Assembly (NCBI RefSeq): GCF_018131075.1
Contig: NZ_JAFCLS010000050.1
Coordinates: 1-61,471 of the forward strand
Origin: Bradyrhizobium sp. JYMT SZCCT0428
GTDB lineage: Bacteria; Pseudomonadota; Alphaproteobacteria; Rhizobiales; Xanthobacteraceae
Reading direction: 5' to 3'
Length of the DNA: 61,471 nt
A program made the translations under genes and the position numbers. Below, one piece after another: positions 50,101-58,946 of the stretch. The first letter of the stretch is position 1, and each line of letters opens with the position of its first letter. The notes below the pieces were generated by a model, which made no database searches, had not been told where the DNA came from, and saw nothing but the letters and a program-made list of their open reading frames with translations.

Positions 50101-50580
50101 TGCGACAAAACAACCCGACGGGCAAAATTCCGCTTCCCTCGTCGGGCAAATCAGCGGTTTGAATCGTCGCGTCCCGCCCGACAAGAGGGGCGTGCGCACG
50201 TCACGAACGCGCGGCGGGATGCGGTGGACGCTGGTTCACGCCTGACGACGGCGTGGATTAAAGCGTACGGCAAAACCGTGTGGTCCTGGCGCCCGTTGCA
50301 GGCGTCAAGCTGTCGGAGAAGCGCAAGCGGGAACGGCAGCGACGGAGTCAACCAAGAACTCGTCTCCGGGGAGATCACGGCATAAGCCGTAAAGCCATTG
50401 CGCAGGGAAGGCCGGGTGTTCTCCGCTGCCCTGTATGCTCGTGTGCAGCCTACTTAGTGCAAACCGCACACGGGACCGCGGGTGCAGCGCGCACCCGGTC
50501 TTCCCTGCGCCCTCTCATGAGAGGGCGGGAAGTTGCTGGCAAACCTCGGGCGCAATGCGTCGCGAGAATGCGAAACTGCG
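50101..50580. repeat. Long dispersed repeat element
   Basis: About 480 bp without a convincing gene; its last 130 bp match positions 1-150. It contains short features (GACAAAACAACCCGACGGGC, TAAAGCCATTGCGCAGGGAA, GCACACGGGACCGCGGGTGC) that recur in this type of element in related genomes as I recall them. Frames through it are not conserved between the two copies here. Confidence 0.7.
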
Positions 50581-50611
50581 TTTGAATGACGGTGCCAACA
50601 ACAAACACCGC

Positions 50612-50731
50612 CGTCGTCCCGGGCTTGACCCGGGACCCATAGCCACAGGAAGAAGTTTTGCGAACGGTCTCTGTTACCGCGTCTTCATCGAGAGATCACG
50701 CGGTATGGGCCCCGGCCTTCGCCGGGACGAC
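50612..50731. repeat. GTCCCGGG/GGGACCCATA palindromic repeat
   Basis: GTCGTCCCGGGCTTGACCCG with ACCCATAG, mirrored by GTATGGGCCCCGGCCTTCGC and GGGACGAC. Confidence 0.78.
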
Positions 50732-50758
50732 GCGTTGATGGAGTTGGGGACGCAGCAA

Positions 50759-51544
50759 TCAAACCGGCTTGCCCGTATACGGCATCGAGGCCGTCAGGCC
50801 GCCGTCGACCGGGATCGCCTGGCCGTTGACGTAGGACGCGTCGTCGCTGGCAAGGAACAGTCCCATCGCTGCGAGTTCATGCGGCTGGCCGGCGCGCTTC
50901 AGCGGATTGAGCTGGCCGATCTTGTCTTGGGTGCCGCGCTCCTTGGCGCGATCGAACACCGGCTTGGTCATACCGGTTTCGATCAGGCCCGGACAGACTG
51001 CATTGATGCGTACGCCGGTGCCGGACAGCGAATAGGCGGTCGTTTGCACCAAACTGATCACACCGGCCTTGCTCGCGCCATAGGGATGTCCGCTGGCGCC
51101 GGCCTTGAGACCTGCGACGGAAGCGGTGCAGACGATCGAGCCCGACTTCTGCCTGATCATGTGTGGCATCGAATGCTTGATCGCGAGGAACGGTCCGATC
51201 AGGTTGATGCGCAGCACTTCCTGCCAGTGCTCCACCGTCTGTTCGGGAATCGGAACCAGCCCGCCGCTGACGCCGGCATTGGCCCAGATCGCATCGAGCT
51301 TGCCGTATTTCGAGACCGCCGTGTCGATGAAGGCCTTCACGTCGGCTTCCGATCCCGCATCCGCCATCACGGCTTCGACAATGCCGCCGGCGTCGCTGAC
51401 GAGCTTTGCGGTTTCCTTCACCGCTTCGCTGCGGTCGACCGCAATCAGTTTTGCGCCTTCTTTGGTGAACAGCAAGGAGGCCGCGCGTCCGATGCCGCTG
51501 CCTGCGCCGGTGATGATGACGGATTTGCCTTCGAGGCGGCCCAT
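50759..51544 (-). CDS. SDR-family oxidoreductase
   Basis: 261 aa classical SDR. GAGSGIGRAASLLFTKEG, VDRSEAVKE (Asp after strand 2, NAD-type), NAGVSGG, catalytic Ser in CTASVAGL and YGASKAG; C-terminal QAIPVDGGLTAS. The ATG at 51544 follows GGGAG by 8 nt and begins MGRLEGKSVIITG. It is divergent from the histidine-phosphatase gene. Substrate unknown. Confidence 0.9.
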   Translation of the reverse strand: MGRLEGKSVIITGAGSGIGRAASLLFTKEGAKLIAVDRSEAVKETAKLVSDAGGIVEAVMADAGSEADVKAFIDTAVSKYGKLDAIWANAGVSGGLVPIPEQTVEHWQEVLRINLIGPFLAIKHSMPHMIRQKSGSIVCTASVAGLKAGASGHPYGASKAGVISLVQTTAYSLSGTGVRINAVCPGLIETGMTKPVFDRAKERGTQDKIGQLNPLKRAGQPHELAAMGLFLASDDASYVNGQAIPVDGGLTASMPYTGKPV

Positions 51545-51705
51545 GAAGTTTCTCCCTGGAATATACAAGGTCGGCGTCTGCCGCCTTGCGGAATTTCAAA
51601 CAAGTTTTCAAACGCTCAAGAACGTCGAAGTGACTTGAGGCGGTGCGTGCTCTGACGTACAGCGACATCAAAGACGATTGCAAACACTATTGAGGGACTT
51701 TGGCG

Positions 51706-52416
51706 ATGTCCAATCCAGGCAAACCGAATGAGGTCACGACGCGCTGGTGGTGGGTGCGGCACGCGCCGGTCCGCGAGGACGGCGGCTGCATCTACGGGCA
51801 GAAGGATCTGGGCTGCGACACCAGCGACCGCGTGGTGTTCGACGCGGTCGGAAAAATCCTGCCGCGCAACGCGGTCTGGTATGCAAGCAATCTGAAGCGC
51901 ACGCATCAGACCGCAGCCGCGATCTGGGCTGCCGGCTTTCCCAAGCCCGCCGACATGCCGCACGAGAAGGCATTTGCCGAACAGCATCTCGGCGAATGGC
52001 AGGGCATGAATCGCGCGGCGTTTCTGGCCAGCCGTCCCGCCGGCAGCCATTGGTTCGCGGCGATCGACGAACCCGCGCCCGGCGGCGAGAGTTTTATGGA
52101 CCTCTATTACCGCGTCCGCGGCGCGATCGAGCGCATCACGAAGGAGCAGGCGGGCAAGGACGTCATCGTCGCTGCGCATGGCGGAACCATCAAGGCCGCC
52201 ATTGGTCTTGCGCTGGGCGGTCAACCCGACAAGGGCCTCGCCTTTGATGTCGACAATGTATCGGTGACGCGGCTCGATCACATCGCAACCGGAAGCCAAT
52301 CGATCTGGCGGCTTCCGATGGTCAACCAGCAGCCATGGATTGCCGACCCCTCGCACAATGCGATGCATCAGCCGGCGGGGCCGGAGGTCGTTCCGCCCGC
52401 GACGAAGCTTGCTTGA
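51706..52416 (+). CDS. Histidine phosphatase-family protein
   Basis: 236 aa. The catalytic motif reads VRHAPV (RHA where RHG is usual), with the second conserved Arg in SNLKRTHQTA, the acid in HLGEWQGM and the second His in VIVAAHGGTIKAA. It belongs to the phosphoglycerate-mutase-like group; substrate could be a sugar phosphate, nucleotide or cobalamin intermediate. The ATG at 51706 is used; TTG 51700 is also in frame. Located 87 bp before the next SDR gene on the same strand. Confidence 0.86.
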   Translation: MSNPGKPNEVTTRWWWVRHAPVREDGGCIYGQKDLGCDTSDRVVFDAVGKILPRNAVWYASNLKRTHQTAAAIWAAGFPKPADMPHEKAFAEQHLGEWQGMNRAAFLASRPAGSHWFAAIDEPAPGGESFMDLYYRVRGAIERITKEQAGKDVIVAAHGGTIKAAIGLALGGQPDKGLAFDVDNVSVTRLDHIATGSQSIWRLPMVNQQPWIADPSHNAMHQPAGPEVVPPATKLA

Positions 52417-52503
52417 GCGTTGTCGAAAACCGCAAAGGCTGCTTAGTTTGAATCTGAAAAACGACAACCGGTGTAATGCCGGACCAACAACTGGGAGAGA
52501 GAC

Positions 52504-53271
52504 ATGAGCTTGTTCGACATGAAGGGCAAAGTCGCCGTCATCACCGGCTCCACGCGCGGCATCGGCCTTGCCATCGCCGAGCGGATGGCCGAGCACGGCG
52601 CCAAGGTCGTGATCTCCTCGCGCAAGCAGGACGTCTGCGATTCCGTCACCAAATCGATCAACGAGAAATTCGGCAAGGGCACGGCGGTCTCGATCGCGGC
52701 GAACATTTCCAGCAAGGAAAATCTCCAGAACCTCGTCGATGAATCCAACCGCGCCTTCGGCAAGATCGACGTGCTGGTCTGCAACGCCGCGTCCAATCCT
52801 TACTATGGTCCGCTCGGCGGCATCTCCGACGACCAGTTCCGCAAGATCCTGGACAACAACATCGTCGCCAACAACTGGCTGATCAACATGGTCGTGCCGC
52901 AGATGATCGAACGCAAGGACGGCTCGATCATCATCGTGTCTTCGATCGGTGGTCTGAAGGGTTCGACCGTGCTCGGCGCCTATGCGATCTCGAAGGCCGC
53001 CGACATGCAGCTCGCGCGCAACCTCGCTTGCGAATACGGCAAGCACAACATCCGCGTGAACTGCATCGCGCCCGGCCTGATCAAGACCGATTTTGCGAAA
53101 GCGCTGTGGGACAATCCCGATACCCTGAAAGCCTCGACCGCACGCTCGCCGCTGCTCCGCATCGGCACCCCCGACGAGATCGCCGGCGCGGCCGTGTTCA
53201 TGGGATCGGCGGCCGGTGATTTCATGACCGGCCAGACGATTGTGATCGACGGTGGGGCGACGATTAGCTGA
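52504..53271 (+). CDS. SDR-family oxidoreductase (DHRS4-like)
   Basis: 255 aa. TGSTRGIGLAIAERMAEHG, SSRKQDVCD (Arg, NADP-type), NAASNPYYGP in place of NAG, Ser in IVSSIGGLKG and YAISKAAD; C-terminal GQTIVIDGGATIS. The NAASNP loop is typical of the DHRS4/FabG-like carbonyl reductase group that handles ketones and 3-ketoacyl compounds. GGGAGAGAG precedes the ATG. Rightward, possibly with the phosphatase gene. Confidence 0.9.
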   Translation: MSLFDMKGKVAVITGSTRGIGLAIAERMAEHGAKVVISSRKQDVCDSVTKSINEKFGKGTAVSIAANISSKENLQNLVDESNRAFGKIDVLVCNAASNPYYGPLGGISDDQFRKILDNNIVANNWLINMVVPQMIERKDGSIIIVSSIGGLKGSTVLGAYAISKAADMQLARNLACEYGKHNIRVNCIAPGLIKTDFAKALWDNPDTLKASTARSPLLRIGTPDEIAGAAVFMGSAAGDFMTGQTIVIDGGATIS

Positions 53272-53280
53272 CGCTATCTC

Positions 53281-53390
53281 GTCGTCCCTGCGAACGCAGG
53301 GACCCATACGCCGTGTCGCCAATTGTTGCGGACGACACGGCGTTACGGATGGGCCGCGGAGTATGGGTCCCTGCGTTCGCAGGGACGACG
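53281..53390. repeat. GTCCCTGCGAACGCAGGGAC palindromic repeat
   Basis: GTCGTCCCTGCGAACGCAGG with ACCCATACGCCGTGTCG, mirrored by the second half ending GTTCGCAGGGACGAC. It lies between convergent SDR and beta-lactamase-like genes. Confidence 0.82.
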
Positions 53391-53393
53391 GGA

Positions 53394-54617
53394 TTACTCC
53401 ACCGCCGCGTACACCAGGTTCCGCAACATCGTGCGGATGTACTCCCGCTGGCCCGGGCCCTGCATCATGAACACCGCGAACAGGTCCTCCTTCGGGTCGA
53501 TCCAGAAGAACGTCCCGGCCATCCCGCTCCAGAAGAAGTTGCCGCGCGAGCCCGGGAACGGCGCCATGCCGTCATGGGTGCGGACCGCAAAGCCGAGGCC
53601 AAAGCCGTGGCCGGCCGGCATCAGGGGCGAGTTGACCTTGACTGACGGGGCGAGGTGATCGGACGCCATCAGTTCCAGCGTCTTGCGGCTGACGATCCTG
53701 ACGCCGTCGAGCGTGCCGCCATTGAGCAGCATCTGGCTGAAGCGGGCGTAGTCCATCGTGGTCGACACCAGCCCGCCGCCGCCGGATTCCATCACCGGCT
53801 TCTCAAGCATGTTGAAGAGCTGGACCTTGTCGCCGTTCCAGGGATCGGTCGGGAACGCCTCGGCCAGCCGGCCGGCATTTTCCTCTGCGGTGTGGAACGC
53901 GGTCTCGGCCATCTGCAGCGGCGCCAGGATGCGCTCGGTCAGGAAGGCGCCGAGCGACTTGCCGGAGATGACTTCGATGATGCGGCCGAGGATGTCGGTG
54001 GAGCGGCTGTAATTCCATTCCGCGCCGGGCTGGCAGATCAGCGGCATGCTCGCGACCATGACGGCATGTTCGGCATTGGTGATCTTGCGGCTGCGCAGCC
54101 GCGATTGCTGATAGAGCTGTTGCACCAGCCCGTTGCCGGTGTGGTCGTAAGTGATTCCCGAAGTGTGGCGCAGCAGGTCCTGCACCGTCATCTGTCGCTT
54201 CAGGGGCACCAGCTCGAGCTGGCCGTTGTGCTCGACGCCGACCTTCTGGCCGCCGAATTCCGGGATGAATTTCGCGACGGGGTCGCTGAGCAGGAAGTGG
54301 CCATCCTCGATCAGCATCATGACGCCGATGGAGACGATCGGCTTGGTCATCGAGAAGATGCGGAAGATGCTGTCCTGCGCCATCGGCGCGGACAGGATGG
54401 GCGCCTGCCGGCCGATCGCGTCGAACCAGCCGATCTGGCCGCGGCGGGCCACCAGCACGGTCGCGCCCGGCAGGGTTCCCTTGTCGACCTCGCGCTTGAA
54501 GGCGTCCGACATGCGTTGCAGGCGGGCGGTGGACAACCCGATCTGTTCCGGCTTGGCGTGGGGGAGGGACGGGGTCTGCGGGGCGGCGGCGTGTTTGGGG
54601 GCGGTCTGCGCGTTCAT
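53394..54617 (-). CDS. Class C beta-lactamase-like serine hydrolase
   Basis: 407 aa. The SxxK motif is FSMTKPI (Ser about residue 91), the Tyr motif is WNYSRSTDILG (YSR in place of the usual YxN) and a late GHGFGLGFAV / GNFFWSGMAGTFFWIDP provides the KTG-equivalent strand. It belongs to the EstB/penicillin-binding-like esterase group rather than true AmpC, and lacks an obvious signal peptide. The ATG at 54617 follows GGGAG by 7 nt. It is leftward, next to tRNA-Trp. Confidence 0.88.
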   Translation of the reverse strand: MNAQTAPKHAAAPQTPSLPHAKPEQIGLSTARLQRMSDAFKREVDKGTLPGATVLVARRGQIGWFDAIGRQAPILSAPMAQDSIFRIFSMTKPIVSIGVMMLIEDGHFLLSDPVAKFIPEFGGQKVGVEHNGQLELVPLKRQMTVQDLLRHTSGITYDHTGNGLVQQLYQQSRLRSRKITNAEHAVMVASMPLICQPGAEWNYSRSTDILGRIIEVISGKSLGAFLTERILAPLQMAETAFHTAEENAGRLAEAFPTDPWNGDKVQLFNMLEKPVMESGGGGLVSTTMDYARFSQMLLNGGTLDGVRIVSRKTLELMASDHLAPSVKVNSPLMPAGHGFGLGFAVRTHDGMAPFPGSRGNFFWSGMAGTFFWIDPKEDLFAVFMMQGPGQREYIRTMLRNLVYAAVE

Positions 54618-54793
54618 GGTCTCTCCCATTGCTCTTGGCTCTTGTTGTTGTGGGAGCAAGTTTGGCGCAGAACCCTTGACTTGAACAGGGCGGTCACCGA
54701 TTTCCAGAGGGCCGCTCGCGGCTTCGCCCTTGCAATCGGGGCACCGCCTATGCTTGAAACGGGCCGAAACCGGCGGCGACGCATGGTTTGCGT

Positions 54794-54869
54794 AGGGGTG
54801 TAGCTCAGTTGGTAGAGTACCGGTCTCCAAAACCGGTTGTCGCAGGTTCGAGCCCTGCCGCCCCTGCCA
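54794..54869 (+). tRNA. tRNA-Trp (CCA anticodon)
   Basis: A 76-nt cloverleaf: acceptor AGGGGTG pairs with CGCCCCT, D-arm TAGCTCAGTTGGTAGAG, anticodon stem CCGGT/ACCGG around loop CTCCAAA (anticodon at 54827-54829), T-arm CAGGTTCGAGCCCTG, discriminator G and encoded CCA. The integrase gene of an integrated element lies 58 bp downstream, so its 3' end is probably the attachment site. Confidence 0.97.
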
Positions 54870-54906
54870 ATAAATCAATTACTTAGCAGCTCTTTGTTAG
54901 GCGCTC

Positions 54907-54924
54907 TGCTACCCTTGTGCTACC
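54907..54924. promoter_or_regulatory. Candidate integrase arm sites (left end)
   Basis: Direct repeats TGCTACC-N4-TGCTACC with an 11-bp period, between tRNA-Trp and the integrase stop. The same pair, inverted and slightly degenerate, occurs at 59125-59142. Confidence 0.5.
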
Positions 54925-54927
54925 ATT

Positions 54928-56079
54928 TCAATTGTTGGTACTTTTGGCAGCCCTTAGGGCAGCATCTGCCCGTGCCGCAGCGTCTTCTTGCATTCCAGGC
55001 ATCACGTGGCTGTAAAGATCTAGGGTAATCCCGATCTTGCTATGTCCCAAGCGTTCCGATGCGACCTTGGGATGGGTGCCGGACGCGAGCAGATGGGTCG
55101 CATGGGCGTGCCGAAGGTCATGAAAGCGGTAGCGCGGGAGGCCGGTTCCGCGGATAACCCTCGCCCATTCCCGGGTGATCCAGACCGGCTCCATCATCTC
55201 GCCGTCGGCATGGGCACACACGAAATTGTCGTCAGATAGCCTCACGCCGAGCTTTAGAAGCCCTTGGGCTTGAGTGAGGCGGTAAGCGCGCAGTTCCTCA
55301 ACGATCGTTCGACCCAGCGCCACGGTCCGCGCCCGGCCGTTCTTGGGCGGCTTTAGCCGGACGGCGCTGTTCATCTGTTCCACACTCTCCACCACGGCCA
55401 GTTGCGCCGTTTCCAGGCTTACGGATCGCCAGCGGAGGGCTGCGATCTCTCCCCGACGCATTCCGAGGAGGACGGCGAGGAGAGTGGGTATAAACAAACA
55501 GGTCCCCCGGAGAGCCTCGATCAGCTCACCCGTTTGCTTTAAGTCGTAGGTGGTCATGGCCGTCCGCTCAACCTTGGGCGGATCTACGGAATCGGCTGGG
55601 CTCCGTCCCATCAGTTGCCAGCGAACCGCCTGTGTCAGCGCTTGTTTTAGCACTCGATGACAGTGATGCACGGTCCGGGGAGACAATCCGCCGCTACCTT
55701 TCCGCCGGCCGCTGGTCAGGGCGGTTGAGTACGCTGTCGAGATGGCCATTGGCGAAAGCTTCGTTAGTTGAATGGTGCCGATCAGCGGGCTGATGTTCTT
55801 TCTGACTATCTCCCCGTAACGCTCGAAGGTCCGCGGGCTGACTTGGGTCCTGATGTATTCAAGCCATTTTTCCAAATACTCGCTCACTGTCGTCTTGGTC
55901 GGCTCCAGCGCATTGCCGGATTTGAACTCCGAAATGAGACGGGCGCTTTCGACTTGCGCTTGCCGTTTGGTCCCTTTGAAGGAGTACCACTTTCTGCGGC
56001 GCTTCCCGGTTTTCGGATCCGGGACGTCGAAAACAATCGCCCAATGGCCAGGGCTTCTTTCGCGAATGTGTCCTTTCAT
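54928..56079 (-). CDS. Tyrosine recombinase/integrase
   Basis: 383 aa. An N-terminal AP2-like arm-binding part (HWAIVFDVPDPKTGKRRRKW), a SAM-like core-binding domain (YLEKWLEYIRTQVSPRTFER) and a catalytic domain with Arg in LGMRRGEIAALRW, HDLRHAHATHLL (His-x-x-Arg) and the nucleophile Tyr in ITLDLYSHVMPG. It integrates and excises the element at the tRNA-Trp 3' end. It reads toward the tRNA. Its start overlaps the end of the 197-aa gene as ATGA. Confidence 0.95.
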   Translation of the reverse strand: MKGHIRERSPGHWAIVFDVPDPKTGKRRRKWYSFKGTKRQAQVESARLISEFKSGNALEPTKTTVSEYLEKWLEYIRTQVSPRTFERYGEIVRKNISPLIGTIQLTKLSPMAISTAYSTALTSGRRKGSGGLSPRTVHHCHRVLKQALTQAVRWQLMGRSPADSVDPPKVERTAMTTYDLKQTGELIEALRGTCLFIPTLLAVLLGMRRGEIAALRWRSVSLETAQLAVVESVEQMNSAVRLKPPKNGRARTVALGRTIVEELRAYRLTQAQGLLKLGVRLSDDNFVCAHADGEMMEPVWITREWARVIRGTGLPRYRFHDLRHAHATHLLASGTHPKVASERLGHSKIGITLDLYSHVMPGMQEDAAARADAALRAAKSTNN

Positions 56080-56669
56080 TCGTCATCCCCTTCCGCAGCC
56101 TGACTCAAGGCGCCCTGCGTAAATGCGATCAGGTTGTCGAGCGACTTGCCCTCGATTTCCGCGGTGATGCTTATCGGCGGAGGTTGCCTCTGAAACGATG
56201 ACCACTTTGCTTTGTATTCAATCTCTGTGGATCTGTTCACCAGTAGTTGCGCTCTCCAGGAGCGGGTGATGCGGATTGCAGTGATTGGCATGTCAAAAAT
56301 ATTCCCATCGGGAGCAGGAAATTTAAGTTTTTTCCCAGAAAGCGCTGAGCTAACCGCGTCTACCAAGACTTGCCCTTTGGTATTGCCCCATTCGCGAGAG
56401 TAATCGTTGATGTTCACCCGGACCGGGGGGGCGTTTATGAGAGAAACTACGCGCTTGTCCACGTCCGACAAATTCTCCGTAGCCAACACGCTGATCAGAA
56501 TTGCCGCGAAATTTTCGGCGGTTAACGGGACGCCACTACCCGGGCCGCGGCCTGGGGCAGACTTGAGTGCACCGAGAGCAACCAGCGCCCTTTGCCTTTC
56601 GTAGAGAGCTGCACTGGTAACCCCTAGCAGGGGAGCCACGGCCAAAAGGAACGATTTCAAACCAGCCAT
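56076..56669 (-). CDS. Hypothetical protein of the integrated element
   Basis: 197 aa, not recognised. N-terminal helix-turn-helix-like pattern (LLAVAPLLGVTSAALYERQR, VALGALKSAPGRGPGSG), a middle VDKRVVSLINAPPVRVNIND and a C-terminal beta-rich part (ITAIRITRSWRAQLLVN). It may be a DNA-binding partner of the integrase. The ATG at 56669 gives MAGLKSFLLAV; an in-frame GTG at 56705 is possible. Codons are less GC-biased than the host. It is translationally coupled to the integrase gene by a 4-nt overlap. Confidence 0.65.
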   Translation of the reverse strand: MAGLKSFLLAVAPLLGVTSAALYERQRALVALGALKSAPGRGPGSGVPLTAENFAAILISVLATENLSDVDKRVVSLINAPPVRVNINDYSREWGNTKGQVLVDAVSSALSGKKLKFPAPDGNIFDMPITAIRITRSWRAQLLVNRSTEIEYKAKWSSFQRQPPPISITAEIEGKSLDNLIAFTQGALSQAAEGDDE

Positions 56670-56777
56670 GACCAAAGCTGTACACAAAAGGTGGTGAATG
56701 TCCACCTCTTCCTCTTGCGGACACTATAGTAGGCTTCTATATTAGTGGTGGCGATACACCATTAAAGGAGACTGGCA

Positions 56778-56969
56778 GTGGCCACGACACCCAAAACGAT
56801 GACGGTCCCCGAGGCGGGCGCAGAGTATTTCGGTCTAAGCCGCAACGCTTCTTACGAAGCTGCGAAGCGCGGGGACATCCCAACGATTAAGATCGGCAAG
56901 CTACTACGTGTGCCGATACGTGCCTTGGAGCAAAAGCTCGATAGTTCGCTAAAATCCGACGTGCCCTAG
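56778..56969 (+). CDS. Excisionase/AlpA-like helix-turn-helix protein
   Basis: 63 aa. TVPEAGAEYFGLSRNASYEA followed by GDIPTIKIGKLLRVPIRALE is the MerR-like winged-helix fold of excisionases. It likely directs excision with the integrase and may regulate the divergent genes. Start GTG at 56778 with AAAGGAG upstream (strong). Divergent from the 197-aa gene. Confidence 0.88.
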   Translation: MATTPKTMTVPEAGAEYFGLSRNASYEAAKRGDIPTIKIGKLLRVPIRALEQKLDSSLKSDVP

Positions 56970-56999
56970 TTTGATCTCAAGTGCTCGAAAGGCGATTAC

Positions 57000-57674
57000 G
57001 TGTCCCGATCCGCTGCGCGAAGAAGCAAGACAAAGATGCTTCGCCACGTCCGTTTGTATCACTACTTGATGCAGACGGAAGCGTGGCAAAGCCTTGGGGC
57101 TTTGGAGCGTTCCATCTATGTCGAAATCGCTTCAAGATATGCCGGCGATGGAAGCAATAATGGAAGCATTGGTTACAGCATTCGCGAAGCGGCTTCGACC
57201 TTTCGGGTCGGAAAGTCGACAGCCGCTCGTGCACTACAGGCCTTGCAAGACCGCGGATTTGTTGTCGCGCGCAAGAAGGGAGCGTTCAGCCTGAAGAATC
57301 GTCATAGTACCGAATGGCGTTTGACAGAATTTGGATGCGATCTGACCGGTGCGCTTCCTACGAAGGATTTTGTCAGATGGTCATCTCAAAACCAAAAGCC
57401 GGTCCCGCCTGAAACCCCGACGGTACCGGTGATGGGACCGACCGGTACCTGCAATGGGACCAAGCATTCCCAAAGGGCGCCCACGGTATCTCTGGTGGGA
57501 CCGCCACGAGCCGAATCCAGCATTCTCGGTACCTCCGATGGGACACATATAGGTTACCAGGGGGTGGAGCAGCCGAGCATGACCAACAGAGAGCGTTCCG
57601 CGAAGTGCGCCCCCAAGGTGCGCTGTAGCGAGCGAGCCGCTCGGGAAGGGGACCAAGATGCCGCGACAGCGTGA
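57000..57674 (+). CDS. Winged-helix protein with repetitive C-terminus
   Basis: 224 aa. The N-terminal part (residues 14-105) is a winged-helix pattern often found in mobile-element replication or regulatory proteins: LERSIYVEIASRYAGDGSNN, SIREAASTFRVGKSTAARAL, RGFVVARKKGAFSLKNR. The C-terminal third repeats short VPxxGP/GT and GPxx elements (VPVMGPTGTCNGT, VSLVGPPRAESSILGT, SDGT) and is probably disordered. GTG start with AAAGG upstream. It overlaps the next gene by 17 nt. Confidence 0.72.
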   Translation: MSRSAARRSKTKMLRHVRLYHYLMQTEAWQSLGALERSIYVEIASRYAGDGSNNGSIGYSIREAASTFRVGKSTAARALQALQDRGFVVARKKGAFSLKNRHSTEWRLTEFGCDLTGALPTKDFVRWSSQNQKPVPPETPTVPVMGPTGTCNGTKHSQRAPTVSLVGPPRAESSILGTSDGTHIGYQGVEQPSMTNRERSAKCAPKVRCSERAAREGDQDAATA

Positions 57675-58257
57675 GCGGGTTTGTCTGCAGGATGGATTGA
57701 AGCTCGACCTGAACCGACTCGCGCGAATCGGCTTCGTCCGGCGCGAAGCAAACATTGGTTTTCGCGGGATCAAATGGACCCATTCCTATTGGGGGGACAT
57801 CGCAAGTGGTTTGATCAGCGCCGACATGACGGGCCAATTTGAAGGCTGGTTACGAATTCAGGTTGGCGACCTTGACCAGCGGATCACGCTGGTCCCGGAG
57901 GAGCGACATTTCGGTGGCCGGCAATGGTATTTTATTTGCCCAGTCAAAAACCGGCGAGCGTCCGTGCTCTGGAAGCCGAGCGGGGCAACGCGGTTTTGCA
58001 GCCGTCAAACGTGGGGCAGGCGTGTGGCGTACCGGTCGCAGTTCCATGATCCCGCGAATCGGGCGCACGCCGGCAAATCCAGGATCAAGGCGCGACTGAT
58101 TGCTGATCTTGATCCTGATGAATGGGACTTGCCTCCAAAGCCCAAGTGGATGCGATGGGCCACTTACCAGCGTCACGAAGAACGCTTCGATCATTATGAA
58201 GGTGTCCTGGACTATGGATGTGCCACTCTGGTTGCGAAGCTACTTGGAAAAAAATAA
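57658..58257 (+). CDS. Hypothetical protein of the integrated element
   Basis: 199 aa, not recognised. Begins with a basic segment, then RLARIGFVRREANIGFRGIK, RIQVGDLDQRITLVPEERHF and RQWYFICPVKNRRASVLWKP, a pattern of strands and Trp/Tyr residues. RQTWGRRVAYRSQFHDPAN and PKPKWMRWATYQRHEERF follow. AAGGGGA precedes the ATG at 57658. Overlap with the winged-helix gene suggests coupled expression. It could handle nucleic acid or protein in replication of the element, but nothing catalytic is evident. Confidence 0.65.
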   Translation: MPRQRERVCLQDGLKLDLNRLARIGFVRREANIGFRGIKWTHSYWGDIASGLISADMTGQFEGWLRIQVGDLDQRITLVPEERHFGGRQWYFICPVKNRRASVLWKPSGATRFCSRQTWGRRVAYRSQFHDPANRAHAGKSRIKARLIADLDPDEWDLPPKPKWMRWATYQRHEERFDHYEGVLDYGCATLVAKLLGKK

Positions 58258-58487
58258 CATGAAATCAACGGACATCCCCAAGTTAGCTAAGAGATTTCGA
58301 TTCGCGATCCGTCCACAAATGCCTACGCGGCTTACAATTAATGACGCCTATGGACCATATCCGCCGCCCGAGCACGCGCCCTTTGTTTGGTGCCAGACGG
58401 CCCAGAGGTACAGCCGGCCCGCCCATGTGGTAGCCCTCAGAAGCCCGTCAGGCCCCTTTCCCAACTCACCAGTCTGCTCTTCAAGGC

Positions 58488-58946
58488 ATGCGACGATCCT
58501 ATCGATTGAAGTTCGTCACCGATGCCGACGTTCCGTTGCGCCTCAAGAACGGGCGTTGGGAGTTGTCCGAAGCCTTTATCGCCAGAGAAGGAGAGCCGGC
58601 CGCACGCAAGGCGTTCCGGGATTTCTACATAGCGAAAGGGCTCCAGATTTTCACGGAACGGGTTCAAAGCCTTGCCCCGCTGGTCGGCGTGGAGCCAGGT
58701 GAGGTTGCCGTCAAAGAACTGGGTTACCATTGGGCATCCTGCGGGGTGGGCGGCGCATTGAACTTCCATTGGAAGACCCTGATGGCTCCGCAGACCGTCA
58801 TTGACTACATTGTTGTGCACGAACTCTGCCACCTGCGACACCGTGATCATTCGGATGCTTTCTGGAACGAGGTAGACAAGGTGTTGCCGCGATACCGGGA
58901 GCGGAAGGAATGGCTTAGGACAAACGGGGCTTCGCTCGATTTGTAG
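58488..58946 (+). CDS. YgjP-like (DUF45) metallopeptidase, short form
   Basis: 152 aa. The zinc motif VHELCHLRHRDHSDAFW (HExxH type, HELCH, third His further on) and WASCGVGGALNFHWKTLMAP are the DUF45/YgjP hallmarks, with RYRERKEWLRTNG at the end. Full YgjP proteins are about 230 aa; the N-terminal segment is missing here, and I find no conserved continuation upstream. It may be a short but active protease or a truncated remnant. The ATG at 58488 is chosen; the frame is open back to 58434. Confidence 0.75.
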   Translation: MRRSYRLKFVTDADVPLRLKNGRWELSEAFIAREGEPAARKAFRDFYIAKGLQIFTERVQSLAPLVGVEPGEVAVKELGYHWASCGVGGALNFHWKTLMAPQTVIDYIVVHELCHLRHRDHSDAFWNEVDKVLPRYRERKEWLRTNGASLDL

